A stretch of 64,000 bases of DNA from Crossaster papposus (Eukaryota; Echinodermata; Asteroidea; Velatida; Solasteridae): positions 248,001 to 312,000 of the forward strand of contig JBAIAA010000668.1 in NCBI GenBank assembly GCA_037893245.1. Direction: 5' to 3'. Shown here in pieces: positions 11,373-23,776 of this stretch. Within the stretch, counting starts at the first letter, position 1. Every line of letters begins with the position of its first letter. The position numbers were made by a program, and so were the translations under genes. The notes under the pieces are model-generated. The model was not told the DNA's origin. It saw nothing but the letters and a program-made list of their open reading frames with translations, and ran no database searches.

Positions 11373-14146
11373 AAATAAACACATGATGTGGGAACAAGCC
11401 CTCGAGTTAAATATGTAAAGGGAAAGAAGTGTGCATAAGAAATATGTAAAGGGAAAGAAGTGTGCATAAGAAATATGTAAAGGGAAAGAAGTGTGCATAA
11501 GAAATATGTAAAGGGAAAGAAGTGTGCATAAGAAATATGTAAAGGGAAAGAAGTGTGCATAAGAAATATGTAAAGGGAAAGAAGTGTGCATAAGAAATAT
11601 GTAAAGGGAAAGAAGTGTGCATAAGAAATATGTAAAGGGAAAGAAGTGTGCATAAGAAATATGTAAAGGGAAAGAAGTGTGCATAAGAAATATGTAAAGG
11701 GAAAGAAGTGTGCATAAGAAATATGTAAAGGGAAAGAAGTGTGCATAAGAAATATGTAAAGGGAAAGAAGTGTGCATAAGAAATATGTAAAGGGAAAGAA
11801 GTGTGCATAAGAAATATGTAAAGGGAAAGAAGTGTGCATAAGAAATATGTAAAGGGAAAGAAGTGTGCATAAGAAATATGTAAAGGGAAAGAAGTGTGCA
11901 TAAGAAATATGTAAAGGGAAAGAAGTGTGCATAAGAAATATGTAAAGGGAAATAAGTGTGCAAAAGAAATATGTAAAGGGAAAGAAGTGTGCATAAGAAA
12001 TATGTAAAGGGAAAGAAGTGTGCATAAGAAATATGTAAAGGGAAAGAAGTGTGCATAAGAAATATGTAAAGGGAAAGAAGTGTGCATAAGAAATATGTAA
12101 AGGGAAAGAAGTGTGCATAAGAAATATGTAAAGGGAAAGAAGTGTGCATAAGAAATATGTAAAGGGAAAGAAGTGTGCATAAGAAATATGTAAAGGGAAA
12201 GAAGTGTGCATAAGAAATATGTAAAGGGAAAGAAGTGTGCATAAGAAATATGTAAAGGGAAAGAAGTGTGCATAAGAAATATGTAAAGGGAAAGAAGTGT
12301 GCATAAGAAATATGTAAAGGGAAAGAAGTGTGCATAAGAAATATGTAAAAGGAAAGAAGTGTGCATAAGAAATATGTAAAGGGAAAGAAGTGTGCATAAG
12401 AAATATGTAAAGGGAAAGAAGTGTGCATAAGAAATATGTAAAGGGAAAGAAGTGTGCATAAGAAATATGTAAAGGGAAAGAAGTGTGCATAAGAAATATG
12501 TAAAGGGAAAGAAGTGTGCATAAGAAATATGTAAAGGGAAAGAAGTGTGCATAAGAAATATGTAAAGGGAAAGAAGTGTGCATAAGAAATATGTAAAGGG
12601 AAAGAAGTGTGCATAAGAAATATGTAAAGGGAAAGAAGTGTGCATAAGAAATATGTAAAGGGAAAGAAGTGTGCATAAGAAATATGTAAAGGGAAAGAAG
12701 TGTGCATAAGAAATATGTAAAGGGAAAGAAGTGTGCATAAGAAATATGTAAAGGGAAAGAAGTGTGCATAAGAAATAAACACATGATGTCGGGACAAGCC
12801 CTCGAGTTAAATATGTAAAGGGAAAGAAGTGTGCATAAGAAATATGTAAAGGGAAAGAAGTGTGCATAAGAAATATGTAAAGGGAAAGAAGTGTGCATAA
12901 GAAATATGTAAAGAGAAAGAAGTGTGCATAAGAAATATGTAAAGGGAAAGAAGTGTGCATAAGAAATATGTAAAGGGAAAGAAGTGTGCATAATAAATAT
13001 GTAAAGGGAAAGAAGTATGCATAATAAATATGTAAAGGGAAAGAAGTGTGCATAAGAAATATGTAAAAGGAAAGAAGTGTGCATAAGAAATATGTAAAGG
13101 GAAAGAAGTGTGCATAAGAAATATGTAAAGGGAAAGAAGTGTGCATAAGAAATATGTAAAGGGAAAGAAGTGTGCATAAGAAATATGTAAAGGGAAAGAA
13201 GTGTGCATAAGAAATATGTAAAGGGAAAGAAGTGTGCATAAGAAATATGTAAAGGGAAAGAAGTGTGCATAAGAAATATGTAAAGGGAAAGAAGTGTGCA
13301 TAAGAAATATGTAAAGGGAAAGAAGTGTGCATAAGAAATATGTAAAGGGAAAGAAGTGTGCATACGAAATATGTAAAGGGAAAGAAGTGTGCATAAGAAA
13401 TATGTAAAGGGAAAGAAGTGTGCATAAGAAATATGTAAAGGGAAAGAAGTGTGCATACGAAATATGTAAAGGGAAAGAAGTTTGCATAAGAAATATGTAA
13501 AGGGAAAGAAGTGTGCATAAGAAATATGTAAAGGGAAAGAAGTGTGCATAAGAAATATGTAAAGGGAAAGAAGTGTGCATAAGAAATATGTAAAGGGAAA
13601 GAAGTGTGCATAAGAAATATGTAAAGGGAAAGAAGTGTGCATAAGAAATATGTAAAGGGAAAGAAGTGTGCATAAGAAATATGTAAAGGGAAAGAAGTGT
13701 GCATAAGAAATATGTAAAGGGAAAGAAGTGTGCATAAGAAATATGTAAAGGGAAAGAAGTGTGCATAAGAAATATGTAAAGGGAAAGAAGTGTGCATAAG
13801 AAATATGTAAAGGGAAAGAAGTGTGCATAAGAAATAAACACATGATGTCGGGACAAGCCCTCGAGTTAAATATGTAAAGGGAAAGAAGTGTGCATAAGAA
13901 ATATGTAAAGGGAAAGAAGTGTGCATAAGAAATATGTAAAGGGAAAGAAGTGTGCATAAGAAATATGTAAAGGGAAAGAAGTGTGCATAAGAAATATGTA
14001 AAGGGAAAGAAGTGTGCATAAGAAATATGTAAAGGGAAAGAAGTGTGCATAAGAAATATGTAAAGGGAAAGAAGTGTGCATAAGAAATATGTAAAGGGAA
14101 AGAAGTGTGCATAAGAAATATGTAAAGGGAAAGAAGTGTGCATAAG

Positions 14147-14332
14147 AAATATGTAAAGGGAAAGAAGTGTGCATAACAAATATGTAAAGGGAAAGAAGTG
14201 TGCATAACAAATATGTAAAGGGAAAGAAGTGTGCATAACAAATATGTAAAGGGAAAGAAGTGTGCATAACAAATATGTAAAGGGAAAGAAGTGTGCATAA
14301 CAAATATGTAAAGGGAAAGAAGTGTGCATAAC
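14147..14332 (+). repeat. Run of six CATAAC units before a spacer
   Basis: Six units with C at position 31 lead directly into the TGGGAAC spacer at 14333-14368. The spacer pair 13832/14333 lies 2,960 bp after the pair 10872/11373, and each pair is 15 units apart. This run is therefore the paralogue of 11249-11372, lengthened from four to six copies or shortened in the other copy. Confidence 0.93.
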
Positions 14333-15018
14333 AAATAAACACATGATGTGGGAACAAGCCCTCGAGTTAAATATGTAAAGGGAAAGAAGTGTGCATAAGA
14401 AATATGTAAAGGGAAAGAAGTGTGCATAAGAAATATGTAAAGGGAAAGAAGTGTGCATAAGAAATATGTAAAGGGAAAGAAGTGTGCATAAGAAATATGT
14501 AAAGGGAAAGAAGTGTGCATAAGAAATATGTAAAGGGAAAGAAGTGTGCATAAGAAATATGTAAAGGGAAAGAAGTGTGCATAAGAAATATGTAAAGGGA
14601 AAGAAGTGTGCATAAGAAATATGTAAAGGGAAAGAAGTGTGCATAAGAAATATGTAAAGGGAAAGAAGTGTGCATAAGAAATATGTAAAGGGAAAGAAGT
14701 GTGCATAAGAAATATGTAAAGGGAAAGAAGTGTGCATAAGAAATATGTAAAGGGAAAGAAGTGTGCATAAGAAATATGTAAAGGGAAAGAAGTGTGCATA
14801 AGAAATATGTAAGGGAAAGAAGTGTGCATAAGAAATATGTAAAGGGAAAGAAGTGTGCATAAGAAATATGTAAAGGGAAAGAAGTGTGCATAAGAAATAT
14901 GTAAAGGGAAAGAAGTGTGCATAAGAAATATGTAAAGGGAAAGAAGTGTGCATAAGAAATATGTAAAGGGAAAGAAGTGTGCATAAGAAATATGTAAAGG
15001 GAAAGAAGTGTGCATAAG

Positions 15019-15204
15019 AAATATGTAAAGGGAAAGAAGTGTGCATAACAAATATGTAAAGGGAAAGAAGTGTGCATAACAAATATGTAAAGGGAAAGAA
15101 GTGTGCATAACAAATATGTAAAGGGAAAGAAGTGTGCATAACAAATATGTAAAGGGAAAGAAGTGTGCATAACAAATATGTAAAGGGAAAGAAGTGTGCA
15201 TAAC
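15019..15204 (+). repeat. Second run of six CATAAC units before a spacer
   Basis: Six units with C at position 31 abut the TGGGAAC spacer 15205-15240. No CATAAC run precedes any TCGGGAC spacer, nor the TGGGAAC spacer at 16485. Confidence 0.92.
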
Positions 15205-16484
15205 AAATAAACACATGATGTGGGAACAAGCCCTCGAGTTAAATATGTAAAGGGAAAGAAGTGTGCATAAGAAATATGTAAAGGGAAAGAAGTGTGCATA
15301 AGAAATATGTAAAGGGAAAGAAGTGTGCATAAGAAATATGTAAAGGGAAAGAAGTGTGCATAAGAAATATGTAAAGGGAAAGAAGTGTGCATAAGAAATA
15401 TGTAAAGGGAAAGAAGTGTGCATAAGAAATATGTAAAGGGAAAGAAGTGTGCATAAGAAATATGTAAAGGGAAAGAAGTGTGCATAAGAAATATGTAAAG
15501 GGAAAGAAGTGTGCATAAGAAATATGTAAAGGGAAAGAAGTGTGCATAAGAAATATGTAAGGGAAAGAAGTGTGCATAAGAAATATGTAAAGGGAAAGAA
15601 GTGTGCATAAGAAATATGTAAAGGGAAAGAAGTGTGCATAAGAAATATGTAAAGGGAAAGAAGTGTGCATAAGAAATATGTAAAGGGAAAGAAGTGTGCA
15701 TAAGAAATATGTAAAGGGAAAGAAGTGTGCATAAGAAATATGTAAAGGGAAAGAAGTGTGCATAAGAAATATGTAAAGGGAAAGAAGTGTGCATAAGAAA
15801 TATGTAAAGGGAAAGAAGTGTGCATAAGAAATATGTAAAGGGAAAGAAGTGTGCATAAGAAATATGTAAAGGGAAAGAAGTGTGCATAAGAAATATGTAA
15901 AGGGAAAGAAGTGTGCATAAGAAATATGTAAAGGGAAAGAAGTGTGCATAAGAAATATGTAAAGGGAAAGAAGTGTGCATAAGAAATATGTAAAGGGAAA
16001 GAAGTGTGCATAAGAAATAAACACATGATGTCGGGACAAGCCCTCGAGTTAAATATGTAAAGGGAAAGAAGTGTGCATGAGAAATATGTAAAGGGAAAGA
16101 AGTGTGCATAAGAAATATGTAAAGGGAAAGAAGTGTGCATAAGAAATATGTAAAGGGAAAGAAGTGTGCATAAGAAATATGTAAAGGGAAAGAAGTGTGC
16201 ATAAGAAATATGTAAAGGGAAAGAAGTGTGCATAAGAAATATGTAAAGGGAAAGAAGTGTGCATAAGAAATATGTAAAGGAAAAGAAGTGTGCATAAGAA
16301 ATATGTAAAGGGAAAGAAGTGTGCATAAGAAATATGTAAAGGGAAAGAAGTGTGCATAAGAAATATGTAAAGGGAAAGAAGTGTACATAAGAAATATGTA
16401 AAGGGAAAGAAGTGTGCATAAGAAATATGTAAAGGGAAAGAAGTGTGCATAAGAAATATGTAAAGGGAAAGAAGTGTGCATAAG

Positions 16485-18666
16485 AAATAAACACATGATG
16501 TGGGAACAAGCCCTCGAGTTAAATATGTAAAGGGAAATAAGTCTGCATAAGAAATATGTAAAGGGAAAGAGGTGTGCATAAGAAATATGTAAAGTGAAAG
16601 AAGTGTGCATAAGAAATATGTAAAGGGAAAGAAGTGTGCATAAGAAATATGTAAAGGGAAAGAAGTGTGCATAAGAAATATGTAAAGGGAAAGAAGTGTG
16701 CATAAGAAATATGTAAAGGGAAAGAAGTGTGCATAAGAAATATGTAAAGGGAAAGAAGTGTGCATAAGAAATATGTAACGGGAAAGAAGTGTGCATAAGA
16801 AATATGTAAAGGGAAAGAAGTGTGCATAAGAAATATGTAAAGGGAAAGAAGTGTGCATAAGAAATATGTAAAGGGAAAGAAGTGTGCATAAGAAATATGT
16901 AAAGGGAAAGAAGTGTGCATAAGAAATATGTAAAGGGAAAGAAGTGTGCATAAGAAATATGTAAAGGGAAAGAAGTGTGCATAAGAAATATGTAAAGGGA
17001 AAGAAGTGTGCATAAGAAATATGTAAAGGGAAAGAAGTGTGCATAAGAAATATGTAAAGGGAAAGAAGTGTGCATAAGAAATATGTAAAGGGAAAGAAGT
17101 GTGCATAAGAAATATGTAAAGGGAAAGAATTGTGCATAAGAAATATGTAAAGGGAAAGAAGTGTGCATAAGAAATATGTAAAGGGAAAGAAGTGTGCATA
17201 AGAAATATGTAAAGGGAAAGAAGTGTGCATAAGAAATATGTAAAGGGAAAGAAGTGTGCATAAGAAATATGTAAAGGGAAAGAAGTGTGCATAAGAAATA
17301 TGTAAATGGAAAGAAGTGTGCATAAGAAATATGTAAAGGGAAAGAAGTGTGCATAAGAAATATGTAAAGGGAAAGAAGTGTGCATAAGAAATATGTAAAG
17401 GGAAAGAAGTGTGCATAAGAAATATGTAAAGGGAAAGAAGTGTGCATAAGAAATATGTAAAGGGAAAGAAGTGTGCATAAGAAATATGTAAAGGGAAAGA
17501 AGTGTGCATAAGAAATATGTAAAGGGAAAGAAGTGTGCATAAGAAATATGTAAAGGGAAAGAAGTGTGCATAAGAAATATGTAAATGGAAAGAAGTGTGC
17601 ATAAGAAATATGTAAAGGGAAAGAAGTGTGCATAAGAAATATGTAAAGGGAAAGAAGTGTGCATAAGAAATATGTAAAGGGAAAGAAGTGTGCATAAGAA
17701 ATATGTAAAGGGAAAGAAGTGTGCATAAGAAATAAACACATGATGTGGGAACAAGCCCTCGAGTTAAATATGTAAAGGGAAAGAAGTGTGCATTATAAAT
17801 ATGTAAAGGGAAAGAAGTGTGCATAAGAAATATGTAAAGGGAAAGAAGTGTGCATAAGAAATATGTAAAGGGAAAGAAGTGTGCATAAGAAATATGTAAA
17901 GGGAAAGAAGTGTGCATAAGAAATATGTAAAGGGAAAGAAGTGTGCATAAGAAATATGTAAAGGGAAAGAAGTGTGCATAAGAAATATGTAAAGGGAAAG
18001 AAGTGTGCATAAGAAATATGTAAAGGGAAAGAAGTGTGCATAAGAAATATGTAAAGGGAAAGAAGTGTGCATAAGAAATATGTAAAGGGAAAGAAGTGTG
18101 CATAAGAAATATGTAAAGGGAAAGAAGTGTGCATAAGAAATATGTAAAGGGAAAGAAGTGTGCATAAGAAATATGTAAAGGGAAAGAAGTGTGCATAAGA
18201 AATATGTAAAGGGAAAGAAGTGTGCATAAGAAATATGTAAAGGGAAAGAAGTGTGCATAAGAAATATGTAAAGGGAAAGAAGTGTGCATAAGAAATATGT
18301 AAAGGGAAAGAAGTGTGCATAAGAAATATGTAAAGGGAAAGAAGTGTGCATAAGAAATATGTAAAGGGAAAGAAGTGTGCATAAGAAATATGTAAAGGGA
18401 AAGAAGTGTGCATAAGAAATATGTAAAGGGAAAGAAGTGTGCATAAGAAATATGTAAAGGGAAAGAAGTGTGCATAAGAAATATGTAAAGGGAAAGAAGT
18501 GTGCATAAGAAATATGTAAAGGGAAAGAAGTGTGCATAAGAAATATGTAAAGGGAAAGAAGTGTGCATAAGAAATATGTAAAGGGAAAGAAGTGTGCATA
18601 AGAAATATGTAAAGGGAAAGAAGTGTGCATAAGAAATAATGATGTAGGGAAAGAAGTGTGCATAAG
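16485..18666 (+). repeat. Two unit blocks ending in a damaged spacer/unit hybrid
   Basis: Spacers at 16485-16520 and 17730-17765 (both TGGGAAC) are separated by 39 units. Twenty-eight units later, at 18634-18666, a 33-bp element reads AAATAATGATGTAGGG and then continues as a normal unit. It keeps ATGATGT from the spacer but neither AACAC nor CTCGAG, so it is a second spacer/unit hybrid, with a different breakpoint from 6316-6355. The unit at 16521-16551 has several changes (AAATAAGTCTGC). Confidence 0.88.
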
Positions 18667-19844
18667 AAATATGTAAAGGGAAAGAAGTGTGCATAAGAAA
18701 TATGTAAAGGGAAAGAAGTGTGCATAAGAAATATGTAAAGGGAAAGAAGTGTGCATAAGAAATATGTAAAGGGAAAGAAGTGTGCATAAGAAATATGTAA
18801 AGGGAAAGAAGTGTGCATAAGAAATATGTAAAGGGAAAGAAGTGTGCATAAGAAATATGTAAAGGGAAAGAAGTGTGCATAAGAAATATGTAAAGGGAAA
18901 GAAGTGTGCATAAGAAATATGTAAAGGGAAAGAAGTGTGCATAAGAAATATGTAAAGGGAAAGAAGTGTGCATAAGAAATATGTAAAGGGAAAGAAGTGT
19001 GCATAAGAAATATGTAAAGGGAAAGAAGTGTGCATAAGAAATATGTAAAGGGAAAGAAGTGTGCATAAGAAATATGTAAAGGGAAAGAAGTGTGCATAAG
19101 AAATATGTAAAGGGAAAGAAGTGTGCATAAGAAATATGTAAAGGGAAAGAAGTGTGCATAAGAAATATGTAAAGGGAAAGAAGTGTGCATAAGAAATATG
19201 TAAAGGGAAAGAAGTGTGCATAAGAAATATGTAAAGGGAAAGAAGTGTGCATAAGAAATATGTAAAGGGAAAGAAGTGTGCATAAGAAATATGTAAAGGG
19301 AAAGAAGTGTGCATAAGAAATATGTAAAGGGAAAGAAGTGTGCATAAGAAATATGTAAAGGGAAAGAAGTGTGCATAAGAAATATGTAAAGGGAAAGAAG
19401 TGTGCATAAGAAATATGTAAAGGGAAAGAAGTGTGCATAAGAAATATGTAAAGGGAAAGAAGTGTGCATAAGAAATATGTAAAGGGAAAGAAGTGTGCAT
19501 AAGAAATATGTAAAGGGAAAGAAGTGTGCATAAGAAATATGTAAAGGGAAAGAAGTGTGCATAAGAAATATGTAAAGGGAAAGAAGTGTGCATAAGAAAT
19601 ATGTAAAGGGAAAGAAGTGTGCATAAGAAATATGTAAAGGGAAAGAAGTGTGCATAAGAAATATGTAAAGGGAAAGAAGTGTGCATAAGAAATATGTAAA
19701 GGGAAAGAAGTGTGCATAAGAAATATGTAAAGGGAAAGAAGTGTGCATAAGAAATATGTAAAGGGAAAGAAGTGTGCATAAGAAATATGTAAAGGGAAAG
19801 AAGTGTGCATAAGAAATATGTAAAGGGAAAGAAGTGTGCATAAG
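18667..19844 (+). repeat. Uniform block of 38 units
   Basis: Exactly 38 units (1,178 bp) with no variant that I can see. This is the second longest perfect run after 3057-5041. Confidence 0.92.
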
Positions 19845-19941
19845 AAATAAACACATGATGTGGGAACAAGCCCTCGAGTAAATATGTAAAGGGAAAGAAG
19901 TGTGCATAAGAAAGAAACAAATGATGTGGGACATCCCGAGT
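19845..19941 (+). repeat. Spacer, one unit, and a degraded spacer that lost CTCGAG
   Basis: A 35-bp spacer (19845-19879, ending CCCTCGAGT) is followed by one unit and then a 31-bp degraded spacer (19911-19941) starting AAAGAAACAAATGATGTGGG. That copy ends ATCCCGAGT, so the XhoI palindrome is broken. Apart from the two hybrids it is the only spacer in the window without CTCGAG. Confidence 0.9.
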
Positions 19942-21365
19942 AATATGTAAAGGGAAAGAAGTGTGCATAAGAAATATGTAAAGGGAAAGAAGTGTGCATA
20001 AGAAATATGTAAAGGGAAAGAAGTGTGCATAAGAAATATGTAAAGGGAAAGAAGTGTGCATAAGAAATATGTAAAGGGAAAGAAGTGTGCATAAGAAATA
20101 TGTAAAGGGAAAGAAGTGTGCATAAGAAATATGTAAGGGAAAGAAGTGTGCATAAGAAATATGTAAAGGGAAAGAAGTGTGCATAAGAAATATGTAAAGG
20201 GAAAGAAGTGTGCATAAGAAATATGTAAAGGGAAAGAAGTGTGCATAAGAAATATGTAAAGGGGAAAGAAGTGTGCATAAGAAATATGTAAAGGGAAAGA
20301 AGTGTGCATAAGAAATATGTAAGGGAAAGAAGTGTGCATAAGAAATATGTAAAGGAAAGAAGTGTGCATAAGAAATATGTAAAGGGAAAGAAGTGTGCAT
20401 AAGAAATATGTAAAGGGAAAGAAGTGTGCATAGAGAAATATGTAAAGGGAAAGAAGTGTGCATAAGAAATATGTAAAGGGGAAAGAAGTGTGCATAAGAA
20501 ATATGTAAAGGGAAAGAAGTGTGCATAAGAAATATGTAAAGGGAAAGAAGTGTGCATAAGAAATATGTAAGGGAAAGAAGTGTGCATAAGAAATATGTAA
20601 AGGGAAAGAAGTGTGCATAAGAAATATGTAAAGGGAAAGAAGTGTGCATAAGAAATATGTAAAGGGAAAGAAGTGTGCATAAGAAATATGTAAAGGGAAA
20701 GAAGTGTGCATAAGAAATATGAAAAGGGAAAGAAGTGTGCATAAGAAATATGTAAAGGGAAAGAAGTGTGCATAAGAAATATGTAAAGGGAAAGAAGTGT
20801 GCATAAGAAATATGTAAAGGGAAAGAAGTGTGCATAAGAAATATGTAAAGGGAAAGAAGTGTGCATAAGAAATATGTAAAGGGAAAGAAGTGTGCATAAG
20901 AAATATGTAAAGGGAAAGAAGTGTGCATAAGAAATATGTAAAGGGAAAGAAGTGTGCATAAGAAATATGTAAAGGGAAAGAAGTGTGCATAAGAAATATG
21001 TAAAGGGAAAGAAGTGTGCATAAGAAATATGTAAAGGGAAAGAAGTGTGCATAAGAAATATGTAAAGGGAACGAAGTGTGCATAAGAAATATGTAAAGGG
21101 AAAGAAGTGTGCATACGAAATATGTAAAGGGAAAGAAGAGTGCATAAGAAATATGTAAAGGGAAAGAAGTGTGCATAAGAAATATGTAAAGGGAAAGAAG
21201 TGTGCATAAGAAATATGTAAAGGGAAAGAAGTGTGCATAAGAAATATGTAAAGGGAAAGAAGTGTGCATAAGAAATATGTAAAGGGAAAGAAGTGTGCAT
21301 AAGAAATATGTAAAGGGAAAGAAGTGTGCATAAGAAATATGTAAAGGGAAAGAAGTGTGCATAAG
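19942..21365 (+). repeat. Indel-rich block of 46 units
   Basis: Within 20100-20600 I see seven 1-bp changes: missing bases near 20137, 20322, 20353 and 20571, and extra G near 20271, 20433 (CATAGAGAAAT) and 20481. After 20600 the units are regular again apart from single substitutions (near 20722, 21072, 21116 and 21139). As at 2054-3020, the indels lie just after damaged spacers. Confidence 0.87.
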
Positions 21366-23746
21366 AAATAAACACATGATGTGGGAACAAGCCCTCGAGT
21401 TAAATATGTAAAGGGAAAGAAGTGTGCATAAGAAATAAACACATGATGTGGGAACAAGCCCTCGAGTTAAATATGTAAAGGGAAAGAAGTGTGCATAAGA
21501 AATATGTAAAGGGAAAGAAGTGTGCATAAGAAATATGTAAAGGGAAAGAAGTGTGCATAAGAAATATGTAAAGGGAAAGAAGTGTGCATAAGAAATAAAC
21601 ACATGATGTGGGAACAAGCCCTCGAGTGAAATATGTAAAGGGAAAGAAGTGTGCATAAGAAATATGTAAAGGGAAAGAAGTGTGCATAATAAATATGTAA
21701 AGGGAAAGAAGTGTGCATAAGAAATATGTAAAGGGAAAGAAGTGTGCATAAGAAATATGTAAAGGGAAAGAAGTGTGCATAAGAAATATGTAAAAGGGAA
21801 AGAAGTGTGCATAAGAAATATGTAAAGGGAAAGAAGTGTGCATAAGAAATATGTAAAGGGAAAGAAGTGTGCATAAGAAATATGTAAAGGGAAAGAAGTG
21901 TGCATAAGAAATATGTAAAGGGAAAGAAGTGGGCATAAGAAATATGTAAAGGGAAAGAAGTGTGCATAAGAAATATGTAAAGGGAAAGAAGTGTGCATAA
22001 GGAATATGTAAAGGGAAAGAAGTGTGCATAAGAAATATGTAAAGGGAAAGAAGTGTGCATAATTAATATGTAAAGGGAAAGAAGTGTGCATAAGAAATAA
22101 ACACATGATGTGGGAACAAGCCCTCGAGTTAAATATGTAAAGGGAAAGAAGTGTGCATAAGAAATATGTAAAGGGAAAGAAGTGTGCATAAGAAATATGT
22201 AAAGGGAAAGAAGTGTGCATAAGAAATATGTAAAGGGAAAGAAGTGTGCATAAGAAATATGTAAAGGGAAAGAAGTGTGCATAAGAAATATGTAAAGGGA
22301 AAGAAGTGTGCATAAGAAATATGTAAAGGGAAAGAAGTGTGCATAAGAAATATGTAAAGGGAAAGAAGTGTGCATAAGAAATATGTAAAGGGAAAGAAGT
22401 GTGCATAAGAAATAAACACATGATGTGGGAACAAGCCCTCGAGTTAAATATGTAAAGGGAAAGAAGTGTGCATAAGAAATAAACACATGATGTGGGAACA
22501 AGCCCTCGAGTGAAATATGTAAAGGGAAAGAAGTGTGCATAAGAAATATGTAAAGGGAAAGAAGTGTGCATAAGAAATATGTAAAGGGAAAGAAGTGTGC
22601 ATAAGAAATATGTAAAGGGAAAGAAGTGTGCATAAGAAATATGTAAAGGGAAAGAAGTGTGCATAAGAAATATGTAAAGGGAAAGAAGTGTGCATAAGAA
22701 ATATGTAAAGGGAAAGAAGTGTGCATAAGAAATATGTAAAGGGAAAGAAGTGTGCATAAGAAATATGTAAAGGGAAAGAAGTGTGCATAAGAAATATGTA
22801 AAGGTAAAGAAGTGTGCATAAGAAATATGTAAAGGGAAAGAAGTGTGCATAAGAAATATGTAAAGGGAAAGAAGTGTGCATAAGAAATATGTAAAGGGAA
22901 AGAAGTGTGCATAAGAAATATGTAAAGGGAAAGAAGTGTGCATAAGAAATATGTAAAGGTAAAGAAGTGTGCATAAGAAATATGTAAAGGGAAAGAAGTG
23001 TGCATAAGAAATATGTAAAGGGAAAGAAGTGTGCATAAGAAATATGTAAAGGGAAAGAAGTGTGCATAAGAAATATGTAAAGGGAAAGAAGTGTGCATAA
23101 GAAATAAACACATGATGTGGGAACAACCCCTCGAGTTAAATATGTAAAGGGAAATAAGTGTGCATAAGAAATAAACACATGATGTGGGAACAAGCCCTCG
23201 AGTTAAATATGTAAAGGGAAAGAAGTGTGCATAAGAAATATGTAAAGGGAAAGAAGTGTGCATAAGAAATATGTAAAGGGAAAGAAGTGTGCATAAGAAA
23301 TATGTAAAGGGAAAGAAGTGTGCATAAGAAATAAACACATGATGTGGGAACAACCCCTCGAGTTAAATATGTAAAGGGAAATAAGTGTGCATAAGAAATA
23401 AACACATGATGTGGGAACAAGCCCTCGAGTTAAATATGTAAAGGGAAAGAAGTGTGCATAAGAAATATGTAAAGGGAAAGAAGTGTGCATAAGAAATATG
23501 TAAAGGGAAAGAAGTGTGCATAAGAAATATGTAAAGGGAAAGAAGTGTGCATAAGAAATATGTAAAGGGAAAGAAGTGTGCATAAGAAATATGTAAAGGG
23601 AAAGAAGTGTGCATAAGAAATATGTAAAGGGAAAGAAGTGTGCATAAGAAATATGTAAAGGGAAAGAAGTGTGCATAAGAAATATGTAAAGGGAAAGAAG
23701 TGTGCATAAGAAATAAACACATGATGTCGGGACAAGCCCTCGAGTT
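21366..23746 (+). repeat. Dense spacer region with short blocks
   Basis: Spacer starts, features and units to the next: 21366, 1; 21433, 4; 21593 ending CGAGTG, 15 (+1 bp); 22095, 9; 22410, 1; 22477 ending CGAGTG, 19; 23102 CAACCCC, 1; 23169, 4; 23329 CAACCCC, 1; 23396, 9; 23711 TCGGGAC. The single units after the CAACCCC spacers (23138-23168, 23365-23395) carry T at position 18 (GGGAAATAAG). Two units with GGT in place of GGG (T at 22805 and 22960) recur with the same 155-bp spacing and the same 142-bp distance to the next spacer at 34822/34977. This places the region as a paralogue of 34.4-36.1 kb (lag 12,017 bp). Confidence 0.92.
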
Positions 23747-23776
23747 AAATATGTAAAGGGAAAGAAGTGTGCATAA
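23329..23776 (+). repeat. Signature module, copy 1
   Basis: Order: CAACCCC spacer, one unit with T at position 18, normal spacer, nine units, TCGGGAC spacer (23711-23746), one unit, then a 30-bp unit starting AAATAATAAAGGG (from about 23778). The same order and lengths recur at 29987 and 35640, at distances of 6,658 and 5,653 bp. Confidence 0.92.

Larger units (their letters stand above)
6790..16520 (+). repeat. Higher-order region with alternating TGGGAAC and TCGGGAC spacers
   Basis: Spacer starts, core class and number of 31-bp units to the next spacer: 6790 TGGGAAC, 21; 7477 TCGGGAC, 2; 7575 TCGGGAC, 70 (+1 bp); 9782 TCAGGAC, 34; 10872 TCGGGAC, 15; 11373 TGGGAAC, 44; 12773 TCGGGAC, 33; 13832 TCGGGAC, 15; 14333 TGGGAAC, 27 (-1 bp); 15205 TGGGAAC, 25 (-1 bp); 16015 TCGGGAC, 14; 16485 TGGGAAC. 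The +1 is in a unit reading AAAAAAGGTAAAG near 8201. The -1 changes are TGTAAGGG near 14811 and 15560. CpG count per spacer is higher in the TCGGGAC class. The G-to-C change in that class also shortens the CACAT/ATGTG palindrome. Confidence 0.93.

Noticed and set aside
7511-15229. Long - strand open frame of 2,572 codons (and many similar ones) as genes
   Set aside because: The frame exists only because the unit lacks - strand stops. All three frames give the same 31-residue cycle, starts are often TTG in the spacer, and ends fall on the spacer junction. No gene boundary or independent coding signal is visible.
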